From Streptomyces narbonensis (GTDB taxonomy: Bacteria > Actinomycetota > Actinomycetes > Streptomycetales > Streptomycetaceae), in the NCBI RefSeq assembly GCF_014649015.1, contig NZ_BMSF01000007.1, positions 248,001 to 312,000 on the forward strand: a stretch of DNA of 64,000 bases, written 5' to 3'. Of the stretch, positions 42,411-50,147 are shown in pieces. Made by a program: the position numbers and the translations under genes. Every line of letters begins with the position of its first letter. Position 1 is the first letter of the stretch. A model generated the notes under the pieces. That model was not told where the DNA came from. It worked only from the letters and a program-made list of their open reading frames with translations, and did no database searches.

Positions 42411-42845
42411 ATGCACGAACAGCACGGCGAGCGGGGGCTCAGGATGCGGAACGCCGATCTGGACGTCTCGGAGGACGGCCTGACCAGGCTGGCGGACGAC
42501 CTCGACGCCATGCAGCGCTATCTGGAGCAGCAGACCCGCCGCATGGACGAGGTCGTCGACAGGGTCGCCGCGGGTTGGCAGGGGCCCACTGCCACCGCGT
42601 ACCGCTCGCTGCACCGTGGGGTCGCCGAGGACGCCGTGCGCATCCGCCAGGTGATGGTCCTCCTCGAAGCGGCCATGCGTGCCTCGCGCGACGGCTTCAC
42701 CGAGCGGGAGCTCGACACCCTGGCCCGGATTCGGCGGATGCAGGACAGCGAGGACGTGTCCGCCGCTGCCCGCGGACTCACCACGCCCGACCAGGCCGCC
42801 GGGGCGGACGCCGACCAGCCGCAGAGCCGCATTCTGGACGTCTGA
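42411..42845 (+). CDS. WXG100-type ESX secretion protein 1
   Basis: A 144-residue helical-hairpin protein. The central turn holds a WXG motif (AGWQGPTATAYRSL, Trp 56) between two long amphipathic helices, as in EsxA/EsxB-type substrates of type VII secretion. A charged tail of about 40 residues follows. ATG 42411 follows gggga; an ATG at 42444 (MRNADLDVSED) also has a purine-rich site upstream and gives a more typical length. It is the first gene of the tRNA-Gly island and is followed 20 bp later by a second WXG100 gene, so the two probably form the secreted heterodimer that escorts the effector. Confidence 0.82.
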   Translation: MHEQHGERGLRMRNADLDVSEDGLTRLADDLDAMQRYLEQQTRRMDEVVDRVAAGWQGPTATAYRSLHRGVAEDAVRIRQVMVLLEAAMRASRDGFTERELDTLARIRRMQDSEDVSAAARGLTTPDQAAGADADQPQSRILDV

Positions 42846-42865
42846 ACCACGGGGGGATCAGCAGC

Positions 42866-43171
42866 ATGACGGACGAAGACCGGATCACCGTCGACTTCGC
42901 CACCCTCCAGCGCCTTTCCGGGGAGCTGGAGGACATCCTCCGCACCCTCAACGAGAAGCTGGAGACCCTGTACGGGCGGGCCGCAAAGGTCGTCCTGAGC
43001 TGGGACGGCGAGGCCCGCGAGGCCTTCATCGACGAGTTGGACAAATGGAGCCGCTCCGCCGACGACCTCAAGGCCGCCCAAGCCTGGGTCCATGAGGTCG
43101 TGGTCAAGGCGCATCTCAACTACGCCGCGGCCAACAGGTCCGTGCTCGAAGGCTGGGGAGGCGGCGCCTGA
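42866..43171 (+). CDS. WXG100-type ESX secretion protein 2
   Basis: A 101-residue WXG100 protein of canonical length. It starts MTDEDRITVDFATLQRLSGE, has the turn motif VVLSWDGEAREAF (Trp 46) and ends with a helix into WVHEVVVKAHLNYAAANRSV. ATG 42866 has gggggga upstream. Its stop overlaps the start of the large effector gene (TGATG), indicating coupled translation. Such small partners act with a larger effector in T7SS export. Confidence 0.86.
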   Translation: MTDEDRITVDFATLQRLSGELEDILRTLNEKLETLYGRAAKVVLSWDGEAREAFIDELDKWSRSADDLKAAQAWVHEVVVKAHLNYAAANRSVLEGWGGGA

Positions 43172-44940
43172 TGGCCGGCCCTTCCACCCCCACCCAGTCC
43201 CCGGGCGGCAGCGGCGCCGTCGACGTCAAGCCCAGTGACCTCTGGTCGGTCTCCGGCCAGGTCGCCGCACAGCAGGACTTCCTGGTGCGCGGTGCCAACA
43301 AGCTCCTGGAGGAACTGCGCGAGTACCCCGACGCCGGAGGCGCGGGCAGTGAGGCCCAAAAGTTCGCCCAGGCGTACAAGAAGATCGGCGACCGCTGGTT
43401 GGAGGTCTGGGGCCGGTCCGTGCTCAGCGTCGGCGGCGTGGCCGTCGGGTTCACGGAGACGGCCAACGCCTACACCCGGGCGGACGCGGCGGCTCATCCC
43501 AAGCCGGGAACAACGGCTGAGCAGCGCCCACGTCCCGCCGTCATCGACCAGGCTCCGAAGTTCGGTGGGATACCGGACATCAAGTGGGGTGACGACGACG
43601 GCGGCGACGACATCCTGCGCGGCCTGATGGAGGGCATACCGGAGATCGTCCGGGACGTCCTCCAGCCGCTGTGCAAGCACGTGTTCCGGGTCGGCAGGGT
43701 GGCGGACGTCCACCCGTTCCCGCAGCAGCACTACCTCAACTCCCTGTGCCACAGCTGGATGAACGTCTCCATCGTCGCCACGACGGGGGCGGACCAGCTC
43801 ACCCAGGCCGTCGGCGCCATCACCAACCACCAGCAGGCCGACTGGGAAGCGGCCATGCGGACCTTCTGCAGCGCATTGTGGGGCGCGACGGCCTGGGGGC
43901 AGCAGCGGAACGGCTACCAGTGGGCGCAGACCGCCAACTCCGGCCCGGGCACACCCCACTCCCCCACCGGCAGCGAGCCCGTCATGGCCGTACTCAAGGA
44001 CACGGCCGACAACATCGCTACCATCCTGCGCGAGTATGCCGAGGCCGCCGTCGACCTGAACCGCGACGTCGAGGACGAACTCCACCGCGCCATGCGGAAG
44101 GCCGCCCAAGAGATCATGGACGACCTGGCCAAGCCCAAGAATCCCAAGGATCTCCTCGGCAAGGTCACGTCAGTGATCGGCAAGGGCGCGGGCCTGATCC
44201 TGTCGTTCGACGTCAAGACCGTGCTGAACTTCGACACGGCCAAACTGAACCGAATCGTCAACACGTACACCGGCATCCTGGAGGGCCTGACCACCCGCAT
44301 GGAAGCGCTGAAGGGGCCCCTGAACGAGGCCTACCTGAGCGCCCCCAAGTTCGAGGCCGGCGTCGCACGCGCCCACGGCTTCGGCACGCGGGCCCTGGAG
44401 GAGTTCAAGGATTCGCAGGTCTGGCTGAAGGTCGACTCGAACGGCAATTACGATCTGAACCTCGCCGCCAACGAGTACATGGCGAACGGCCACACGCTGG
44501 ACAAGCATGTCGGCAAGACCGACGAACAGCTTGCGCAGCGCTTGCGCGACCAGCAGTCAGGCGGCCCGACCCTGACCTGGCCGTACGGCAGGCCGCGGCC
44601 AAGCGCCTCCTCCGCCTTCCCGAACTACCAGCGGGCGGAAGAGCTGACCGAGTACAACCTCAACAAGAACAAGGCCGACATCGACGCCTGGCTCAAGGGC
44701 CCGCCCCCGCCGTCCGACGGCGATGTCAAGTCGTTCTATGCGACGACGCCCGATGGTGAGCCCAGCGGCAGGAGCGTGAACAAGAAGCTGGACGACAATC
44801 CAGACGACCTGTCCGATTACAAGCGGAGCGGCATGAAGGCCAAGGCGTACGACGTCAACAGCATCGACACGCGGATCCGGTACGACAGCAGCAGGAACCC
44901 GCCGTTCACCGTCATGACGTCGATGCCCTCCAAGTCCTAG
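43171..44940 (+). CDS. Large ESX effector with C-terminal RNase A-like toxin domain
   Basis: A 589-residue polymorphic-toxin candidate. Residues 1-110 resemble a WXG/LXG-like helical secretion domain; a long helical middle (about 115-430) contains a small hydrophobic patch near 340. The C-terminal about 155 residues match the bacterial RNase A-like (BECR-type) toxin family known from CdiA-CT of Yersinia kristensenii: GHTLDKHVGKTDEQLAQRL (His 441, His 446, Arg 457), then SAFPNYQRAEELTEYNL, DIDAWLKG and a final RIRYD...PPFTVMTSMPS. His, Arg and Thr candidates for catalysis are present. It probably cleaves RNA in target cells. The next gene is the expected immunity protein. Confidence 0.82.
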   Translation: MAGPSTPTQSPGGSGAVDVKPSDLWSVSGQVAAQQDFLVRGANKLLEELREYPDAGGAGSEAQKFAQAYKKIGDRWLEVWGRSVLSVGGVAVGFTETANAYTRADAAAHPKPGTTAEQRPRPAVIDQAPKFGGIPDIKWGDDDGGDDILRGLMEGIPEIVRDVLQPLCKHVFRVGRVADVHPFPQQHYLNSLCHSWMNVSIVATTGADQLTQAVGAITNHQQADWEAAMRTFCSALWGATAWGQQRNGYQWAQTANSGPGTPHSPTGSEPVMAVLKDTADNIATILREYAEAAVDLNRDVEDELHRAMRKAAQEIMDDLAKPKNPKDLLGKVTSVIGKGAGLILSFDVKTVLNFDTAKLNRIVNTYTGILEGLTTRMEALKGPLNEAYLSAPKFEAGVARAHGFGTRALEEFKDSQVWLKVDSNGNYDLNLAANEYMANGHTLDKHVGKTDEQLAQRLRDQQSGGPTLTWPYGRPRPSASSAFPNYQRAEELTEYNLNKNKADIDAWLKGPPPPSDGDVKSFYATTPDGEPSGRSVNKKLDDNPDDLSDYKRSGMKAKAYDVNSIDTRIRYDSSRNPPFTVMTSMPSKS

Positions 44941-44967
44941 CGCCCCGCCGAGAAAGGCCAACACCCC

Positions 44968-45528
44968 ATGTCCGTCGACCAAGCCGCCTGGGAAGCCGCG
45001 GTGCACCACCTGTACGAGGACGCGTCCCCGTACGACGCCACGGGCCCACGCCGGCACGAGGACTGGGTTCTCGACGTCCTGGCCCTGATGGCACGGGTCC
45101 CTGACCCTCGGGGCTGGGCCGGTCTCGACGACGAGGCACAGAACCCGGAGCGCACGGCCTTCCCCCTGTACCCCTTCGTCGACCACCCTCCGGACTACGT
45201 CGCCGTACGCCTCCAGGAGATCGACCGGGACAGCGCCGAGAACCTGCTCCTGGCGCTCACGGACGACCGTTGCACCTTGTCCAACCTGCGGCGCTTCAGA
45301 GAGAGCGAGGAGGAACTGCGGGCCATGGCACGCACGATCCTCGCCCGTTACGGGGACGGGGCCATCTATCACACCAACGTCCAGAAGCCCGGACACATGC
45401 GCGGCACACTCGATTTCACAGCGTCGGGCTGGGCGTACAGCCCGCTCAGCATCTACTCGGAGGACTACGGCCTGATCGTCGTCTCCGACACCGAGGTCGG
45501 CATGTTCTGGAACTTCTCCGACTACTGA
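44968..45528 (+). CDS. Probable immunity protein for the RNase A-like toxin
   Basis: A 186-residue soluble, acidic protein I cannot place in a family. It starts MSVDQAAWEAAVHHLYEDAS, 27 bp after the toxin stop with agaaagg upstream. The C-terminal part is beta-rich and aromatic (YHTNVQKPGHMRGTLDFTAS, WAYSPLSIYSEDYGLIVVSD). Position and size fit the immunity protein that binds the adjacent toxin. There is no signal peptide, as expected for a cytoplasmic immunity protein against a nuclease. Confidence 0.7.
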   Translation: MSVDQAAWEAAVHHLYEDASPYDATGPRRHEDWVLDVLALMARVPDPRGWAGLDDEAQNPERTAFPLYPFVDHPPDYVAVRLQEIDRDSAENLLLALTDDRCTLSNLRRFRESEEELRAMARTILARYGDGAIYHTNVQKPGHMRGTLDFTASGWAYSPLSIYSEDYGLIVVSDTEVGMFWNFSDY

Positions 45529-45569
45529 GCCGTACGAGCCCTGACCAGGTGCTTTGAGAGGATGCCCCC

Positions 45570-45869
45570 GTGCTGACCCGTTCCGCTACCTACCCCGACC
45601 GGGACACCGCCCACTGGGCCGCTCAGCAGGTGGTGAACGCCAACGAGCAGGCCATCCACCGCTGGCTCGCCCAGAACACCCGGGCCCGCCTCACCATCGA
45701 GGCCGCCTGGCCGTCCCGCGAGGAGCCCGTGGGCCGGGTCCAGCTGGAGGCCGAGCTGCTGGCGGGTCGCGGGCCTATCGACGTTCGCGCGGCGCGCGTG
45801 GTGCTGCGCCGCGAGCCGTCGAGCCCGCACGGCTTCGTCGTCCACACCACCGTCCCGTTCTACCTGTAG
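45570..45869 (+). CDS. Orphan RNase A-like toxin C-terminal fragment
   Basis: A 99-residue protein that resembles the last two thirds of the RNase A-like toxin fold (LTRSATYPDRDTAHWAAQQV, IHRWLAQ, ARVVLRREPSSPHGFVVHTT). It lacks the first His-containing segment seen in the full toxin. GTG 45570 is preceded by gagagg eight bases upstream, so it may be translated rather than dead. It is followed directly by a CdiI-type immunity gene. This is the organisation of orphan toxin tips used for C-terminal exchange in polymorphic toxin loci. Confidence 0.75.
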   Translation: MLTRSATYPDRDTAHWAAQQVVNANEQAIHRWLAQNTRARLTIEAAWPSREEPVGRVQLEAELLAGRGPIDVRAARVVLRREPSSPHGFVVHTTVPFYL

Positions 45870-45882
45870 GGGCCGCACGCAC

Positions 45883-46536
45883 ATGTCCATGAAGCCCCTC
45901 GAACACGACCGCCGGTACGGCGAGCTCGACCAGGTGATGCGCGCCTACCTGGGACAGCCGGCCGACGACACCCCGGAGCGGCGCAGCCGCGCCCTCGACG
46001 CGTACCTCCGCCACACCTGGCACACTCGCCCCTCGGCCATCGCGGAGGCGGAGCGCCAGCTGCGCGAGTACAGCCGCAACCCTCCGGGACGGGTCCGGCT
46101 GGAGTTGGGCGAGTTCTACGCGATCCCCGACACCGGGATGCCCCAGTCGGAGATCGGCGGCTGGCTGACGGTGCTGGCCGACCACCTGAAGAAGAGCATC
46201 GAGGAAGGCTACGTCCCGGAGCCGGCGTCCCCGCAGACGCACTGGGAGTGGCACGCGCGCTTCCCGGAGACCGCGCAACTGCTCGGCGGCTGGTTCTCCC
46301 AGGACATCGTCGACGAGTTCCCCGACCACGAGGCCGCCGTCGCCGACTACGCCGCCACCACCCACCCCCAACTGGTCGCCCGGCTCGTGGGCGAACTCCA
46401 CGAACTGCTCGCCCTCCCTCTGGACGAGGGCGACTACGCCCTGGCCGCCGCCGAACTCGGCATGGAGGTCGGCCCGCCCGAGCCGTTCTCCCACGGCGCC
46501 TGGTTCCAGTCTGTGGCGACGACGCTGTCCGGCTGA
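45883..46536 (+). CDS. CdiI-type contact-dependent inhibition immunity protein
   Basis: A 217-residue protein. The C-terminal 95 residues match the CdiI_3-like immunity family as I know it: HWEWHARFPETAQLLGGWFS, then QDIVDEFPDHEAAVADYAAT and LVGELHELLALPLDEGDYAL. The N-terminal half is extra and helical. It starts 13 bp after the orphan toxin tip and so is its likely cognate immunity. Its last 76 bases of coding sequence are duplicated at 47073-47148. Confidence 0.82.
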   Translation: MSMKPLEHDRRYGELDQVMRAYLGQPADDTPERRSRALDAYLRHTWHTRPSAIAEAERQLREYSRNPPGRVRLELGEFYAIPDTGMPQSEIGGWLTVLADHLKKSIEEGYVPEPASPQTHWEWHARFPETAQLLGGWFSQDIVDEFPDHEAAVADYAATTHPQLVARLVGELHELLALPLDEGDYALAAAELGMEVGPPEPFSHGAWFQSVATTLSG

Positions 46537-46711
46537 TTCAACCCTGTGGCCGGCCTCCCTCTCCTCTCGGTACGAGAGGGACCCGTGCCACAACGTGCCA
46601 GTAGGGGCGGTGAACAGCGGTCACCAGCAGACGCCGGAGGCAATCGAGAGCCCTACCGAGGAAACCCGTTTCCGCAGGTCAGACGGCTCTTTAGGCCCAA
46701 GTGCCGGGAGA
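46537..46711. other. Intergenic sequence before right att-like repeat
   Basis: No gene is seen. It holds AACAGCGGTCA at 46613-46623, repeated at 47223-47233, in a context (GTGCCA repeats) that resembles integrase arm-type regions of actinomycete integrative elements as I remember them. That reading is tentative. Confidence 0.4.
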
Positions 46712-46769
46712 TTCCCAAGCTTATAGCGCGGGTTCGATTCCCGTCATCCGCTCTTCGAACGAAGCCCCA
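46712..46769. repeat. Right att-like repeat (partial tRNA-Gly copy)
   Basis: 58 bases identical to 42251-42308: the anticodon loop to just past the tRNA 3' end, with no 5' half. It is followed by a deletion derivative of the tRNA terminator (46760-46782). It bounds the 4.4-kb island on the right. Confidence 0.85.
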
Positions 46770-46848
46770 ACCTGGGGCTTCGTTGTTGGCAGGCCGGTCT
46801 CGCCGTTCGTACACCCTTCAGCCCGGCAAGGTGGGGCACGCGGAGGGC

Positions 46849-47157
46849 ATGAACATTGCGTTGTCTGGCCGGAGGCGTCGCATGAGACCTCTGACCTGCC
46901 CTTACGGCGGAGTTGACCTGATCGACGTCCGAGCGGCAGCGGGTCGCTGGAGTCACATCGAGCTCGAAGAGCTCGGCCGCCGCCACGCGCGTGACAGCTT
47001 CGACCTCTCCGACCTTCAGTCCCGGCTCGCCAGCGCGGACTGGATCGATGACACCGAATTCGCGGCCTACGGACTCGGCATGGAGGTCGGCCCGCCCGAG
47101 CCGTCCTCCCACGGCGCCTGGTTCCAGTCGCCGGCGACGACACTGTCCAACGCCTGA
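46849..47157 (+). pseudogene. Chimeric remnant of a CdiI-type immunity gene
   Basis: An open frame of 102 codons starting with ATG 46849 after cggaggg. Its last 34 codons (YGLGMEVGPPEPSSHGAWFQ and following) duplicate the end of the immunity gene at 45883-46536, with 71 of 76 bases identical over 47073-47148. The first two thirds (MNIALSGRRRRMRPL ... FDLSDLQSRLASADW) are unrelated to that gene. It is probably a recombination scar or fragment of another immunity allele, outside the att repeat. Confidence 0.6.
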
Positions 47158-47444
47158 TCCCGTTCCGCGTTCGGGCCCCAGCGTGTCCCAGCCGTACCCC
47201 AGCCGTGCCCTTCAGAGCGGACAACAGCGGTCAGTACGGGTGCCCAGCGACCTGCGGGATGGGTGCCAAGGTTGCCCCCCAGCTTCTCGGCCCGCGCGCG
47301 CGTGCCTTGGATGCCGTGCCCGCCGACTGTCGCGGCTCCTCGCCGGGGGCCCGTCGTCGCGTACGGCGATGTGCAGCACGTCTCCGTGTAGGACGGTTCC
47401 AGGCGCGAGTCCCGGACTCGCGGGGCTGGGCAGGTCTTGCTTTT

Positions 47445-47456
47445 GAACGCGCGTTC
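47445..47456. promoter_or_regulatory. LexA (SOS) box-like palindrome
   Basis: GAACGCGCGTTC is a perfect palindrome matching the GAAC-N4-GTTC core of the actinobacterial/Bacillus SOS box, flanked by T and G. It lies just upstream of an RBS-like ggagga and a 10-codon ORF. Confidence 0.5.
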
Positions 47457-47462
47457 GGAGGA

Positions 47463-47495
47463 ATGAATACCTGTGTTCGCGGTCTGAGATTTTGA
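47463..47495 (+). CDS. Possible 10-residue leader peptide
   Basis: ATG 47463 preceded by ggagga encodes MNTCVRGLRF and stops at 47495. It lies in the leader region of the cold-shock gene, 251 bp before its start. Expression is unproven; the start context is the only support. Confidence 0.3.
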   Translation: MNTCVRGLRF

Positions 47496-47745
47496 CGGTC
47501 ATCGCAGAGAGAGTTTTTATCGGCGACACACAGGGGGAAATTTTCGACGCACACAGGATGCGACGGCGTGCTACTGTCGAAGTCAGTTGCAGTTTTGGTA
47601 CCCAAAAAATTTCAAGCGCCTCCCGTCGACCTCGTGTCGCACGGAAGCGCTTTGCATTTCCGGTCATTTTCCGGGCAGGGCATCATCGCGGCGACACGGC
47701 GTCCGTACCGTACGGATGCCGTTGCACTGCCCAAGGAGATATGAC

Positions 47746-47949
47746 ATGGCTACTGGCACCGTGAAGTGGTTCAACGCGGAAAAGGGTTTCGGCTTCATCG
47801 AGCAGGACGGTGGCGGCCCTGACGTCTTCGCCCACTTCTCGAACATCGCCGCCCAGGGCTTCCGCGAGCTCCAGGAGGGCCAGAAGGTCTCCTTCGACAT
47901 CGCGCAGGGCCAGAAGGGCCCGACGGCCGAGAACATCGTCTCCGCCTGA
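47746..47949 (+). CDS. Cold-shock protein (CspA family)
   Basis: A 67-residue single OB-fold RNA/DNA chaperone. RNP1 is KGFGFIEQ and RNP2 is DVFAHFSNI, as in all CspA proteins. The start ATG 47746 has a strong aaggagat site. It melts mRNA structure at low temperature. A long AT-rich leader precedes it, and a 20-bp stem terminator follows. The next gene is a DEAD-box helicase, a frequent cold-shock partner. Confidence 0.97.
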   Translation: MATGTVKWFNAEKGFGFIEQDGGGPDVFAHFSNIAAQGFRELQEGQKVSFDIAQGQKGPTAENIVSA

Positions 47950-47965
47950 CGCTGACGCGTAATAC

Positions 47966-48007
47966 GTAGCTGGGGCCCGCATCCCTCGGGGTGCGGGCCC
48001 CAGCTAC
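47966..48007 (+). terminator. Terminator after cold-shock gene
   Basis: A 20-bp stem with one G-T wobble (47966-47985 and 47988-48007). Confidence 0.88.
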
Positions 48008-48207
48008 ATGCATTTCGCAGGATTTTCCCACACCGCGCACCTGCCTCTCTCGCGCTTCTTTCGCTCGCCCGCTTGCGCCGACAATTTCTTTGTCCTGGGC
48101 CAGGCCGCTTGCTCTCGCATTTCATTCGGCCCGTGCCCGTGATTCCCCACGCTGTTCGTCCGCTGCCGGAATTCCTCGAATACGCGCCGTATCAAGGAAG
48201 GTTCTGT

Positions 48208-49719
48208 ATGAACCCCACACGCACGAACGGCCGTTCCGCCCGCAGCCGCCGCAACGGCGGTCACGCGTACGACTCCTCCGCAGGAACGGGCCGGGGCGGT
48301 CGCCCCGGATCGTCCGCCGCGAGCCGGTCGGGAGGTCCGAGCCGGTCGGGCGGATACGGCAGGCGTCCCGCCGCCGTGCAGGGGGAGTTCGCCCCGCCGA
48401 AGACGATCACTCCGGCACTGCCCGCCGTCGAGACCTTCGCCGACCTGGCCCTGGACCGGCGCCTCCTGGCCGCGCTCACCGCACAGGGCGTGTCCGTCCC
48501 GTTCCCCATCCAGGGCGCGACCCTGCCCAACTCCCTGGCGGGCCGCGACGTCCTGGGCCGCGGCCGGACCGGCTCCGGCAAGACCCTCGCCTTCGGCCTG
48601 GGCCTGCTGGCCCGAACCGCCGGACAGCTCGCCGAGCCCCGTCAGCCGCTGGCGCTGATCCTCGTCCCCACCCGGGAACTCGCCCAGCAGGTCACCGACG
48701 CGCTCACGCCCTACGCCCGCGCCGTGAAGCTGCGCCTGGCCACCGTCGTCGGCGGAATGCCGATCGGCCGGCAGGCGAACGCGCTGCGCAGCGGCGTCGA
48801 GGTCCTCGTGGCCACCCCCGGCCGCCTCAAGGACCTCATCGACCGCGGTGACTGCCGGCTGAACCAGGTCTCGATCACCGTCCTCGACGAAGCCGACCAG
48901 ATGGCCGACATGGGCTTCATGCCCCAGGTCACCGCGCTCCTGAACCAGGTCCGCCCCGAGGGCCAGCGCATGCTGTTCTCCGCGACCCTGGACCGCAACG
49001 TCGACCTCCTGGTCCGCCGCTACCTCACCGACCCCGTCGTCCACTCCGTGGACCCCTCACAGGGCGCGGTCACCACGATGGAGCACCACATCCTGCACGT
49101 GCACGGCGCCGACAAGCAGCGGCTGACGACCGAGATCGCGGCGCGCGACGGCCGGGTGATCATGTTCCTGGACACCAAGCACGCCGTGGACCGCCTCACC
49201 GAGGACCTCCTCCACTGCGGTGTCCGGGCCGCCGCCCTGCACGGCGGGAAGTCGCAGCCGCAGCGCACCCGTACCCTCGACCGGTTCAAGGCCGGGCACG
49301 TCACCGTCCTGGTCGCCACGAACGTCGCGGCGCGCGGCATCCACGTCGACAACCTCGACCTCGTCGTCAACGTGGACCCGCCCACCGACCACAAGGACTA
49401 CCTCCACCGCGGCGGCCGGACCGCCCGGGCCGGCGAGTCCGGCAGCGTCGTCACCCTGGTCACCGCCAACCAGCGCCGCGACATGACTCGCCTCATGGCG
49501 GCCGCCGGCATCGTGCCCGAGACCACCCAGGTCCGCTCCGGCGAAGAGGCGCTGCGCCGGATCACGGGCGCCCGGACACCTTCCGGCATCCCCGTGACGA
49601 TCACCGCGCCGTCGGCCGAGCAGCGCAAGCGCGGCTCGGCCCCCCGCGGTCGGCGCGGGCCCGCCTCGGCGGCGAGGCGCGCCGGCGGACGGCGCTCCGT
49701 CGGCGACGTGGCGGCCTGA
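48208..49719 (+). CDS. DEAD-box ATP-dependent RNA helicase
   Basis: A 503-residue superfamily 2 helicase. An Arg/Gly/Ser-rich N-terminal extension (1-60) precedes the Q motif (PFPIQGATLPNSLAGRDVLG), Walker A GRTGSGKT, PTRELA, VATPGRL, VLDEADQMADMGF and SAT in domain 1. Domain 2 has MFLDTKHAVDRL, VATNVAARGIHV and HRGGRTARAGESG. A basic tail follows. ATG 48208 is chosen because aaggaag lies seven bases upstream. Together with the preceding cold-shock gene it probably remodels structured RNA in the cold. It is the first of three closely spaced plus-strand genes. Confidence 0.96.
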   Translation: MNPTRTNGRSARSRRNGGHAYDSSAGTGRGGRPGSSAASRSGGPSRSGGYGRRPAAVQGEFAPPKTITPALPAVETFADLALDRRLLAALTAQGVSVPFPIQGATLPNSLAGRDVLGRGRTGSGKTLAFGLGLLARTAGQLAEPRQPLALILVPTRELAQQVTDALTPYARAVKLRLATVVGGMPIGRQANALRSGVEVLVATPGRLKDLIDRGDCRLNQVSITVLDEADQMADMGFMPQVTALLNQVRPEGQRMLFSATLDRNVDLLVRRYLTDPVVHSVDPSQGAVTTMEHHILHVHGADKQRLTTEIAARDGRVIMFLDTKHAVDRLTEDLLHCGVRAAALHGGKSQPQRTRTLDRFKAGHVTVLVATNVAARGIHVDNLDLVVNVDPPTDHKDYLHRGGRTARAGESGSVVTLVTANQRRDMTRLMAAAGIVPETTQVRSGEEALRRITGARTPSGIPVTITAPSAEQRKRGSAPRGRRGPASAARRAGGRRSVGDVAA

Positions 49720-49765
49720 GCCGTACACCGTCCGGAAGCCGACCCATCTCTGCAGGAGGCACGTT

Positions 49766-50098
49766 GTGACGCCGGTCCAGATACAGCCCCACCCGACGCA
49801 CCCCGCCCCCGCGCACCCGACGGCAGCCGACGCCGTGGACACGGCGCCACAGGTCTGCGACGACATGACCGTCGAGGTGGCCCTCTCGGTCATGGCCGGA
49901 GCCCGCACCGGGCACGTGCTCGTCTGCGACAACGACGGCCTGTGCACCGGCCTGGTCACCCGGGCCCAGCTCACCACCGTCCGCGAGAGCTCCACCTACA
50001 CGGACCGGCTCCAGCTGCGCGACCTCCCCGGCGACGGCGGGCCGCTCACTTCTGCCACCGCCCTGACGACCGGGCGGGCCGCCCTCGTCCTCGCGTGA
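49766..50098 (+). CDS. Single-CBS-like small protein
   Basis: A 110-residue protein. A Pro/His-rich N-terminus (1-28) is followed by one CBS-like unit: VCDDMTVEVALSVMAGARTGHVLVCDNDGLCTGLVTRAQL (seen in parts). CBS units normally work in pairs, so this one may dimerise to bind adenosyl ligands. GTG 49766 is preceded by aggaggc. It lies 46 bp after the helicase gene and 49 bp before the next small gene, suggesting an operon. Confidence 0.75.
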   Translation: MTPVQIQPHPTHPAPAHPTAADAVDTAPQVCDDMTVEVALSVMAGARTGHVLVCDNDGLCTGLVTRAQLTTVRESSTYTDRLQLRDLPGDGGPLTSATALTTGRAALVLA

Positions 50099-50147
50099 AC
50101 CGCCTCACCCCGGCGGAACCATCCCCTTCCTCTCCCTGTGAGGCATC

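Larger units (their letters stand above)
47158..47745. other. 588-bp gap: island edge and cold-shock gene leader
   Basis: There is no full-size gene. The first part carries the second AACAGCGGTCA copy. From about 47441 the sequence becomes markedly AT-richer than its surroundings and probably holds the promoter and long 5' leader of the cold-shock gene, as is typical for cspA. A LexA-like box and a tiny ORF lie within it. Confidence 0.6.

Noticed and set aside
46712..46753. Second tRNA-Gly gene
   Set aside because: Only the anticodon loop to 3' end is present; the acceptor 5' strand and D arm are missing, so it cannot fold to a tRNA.
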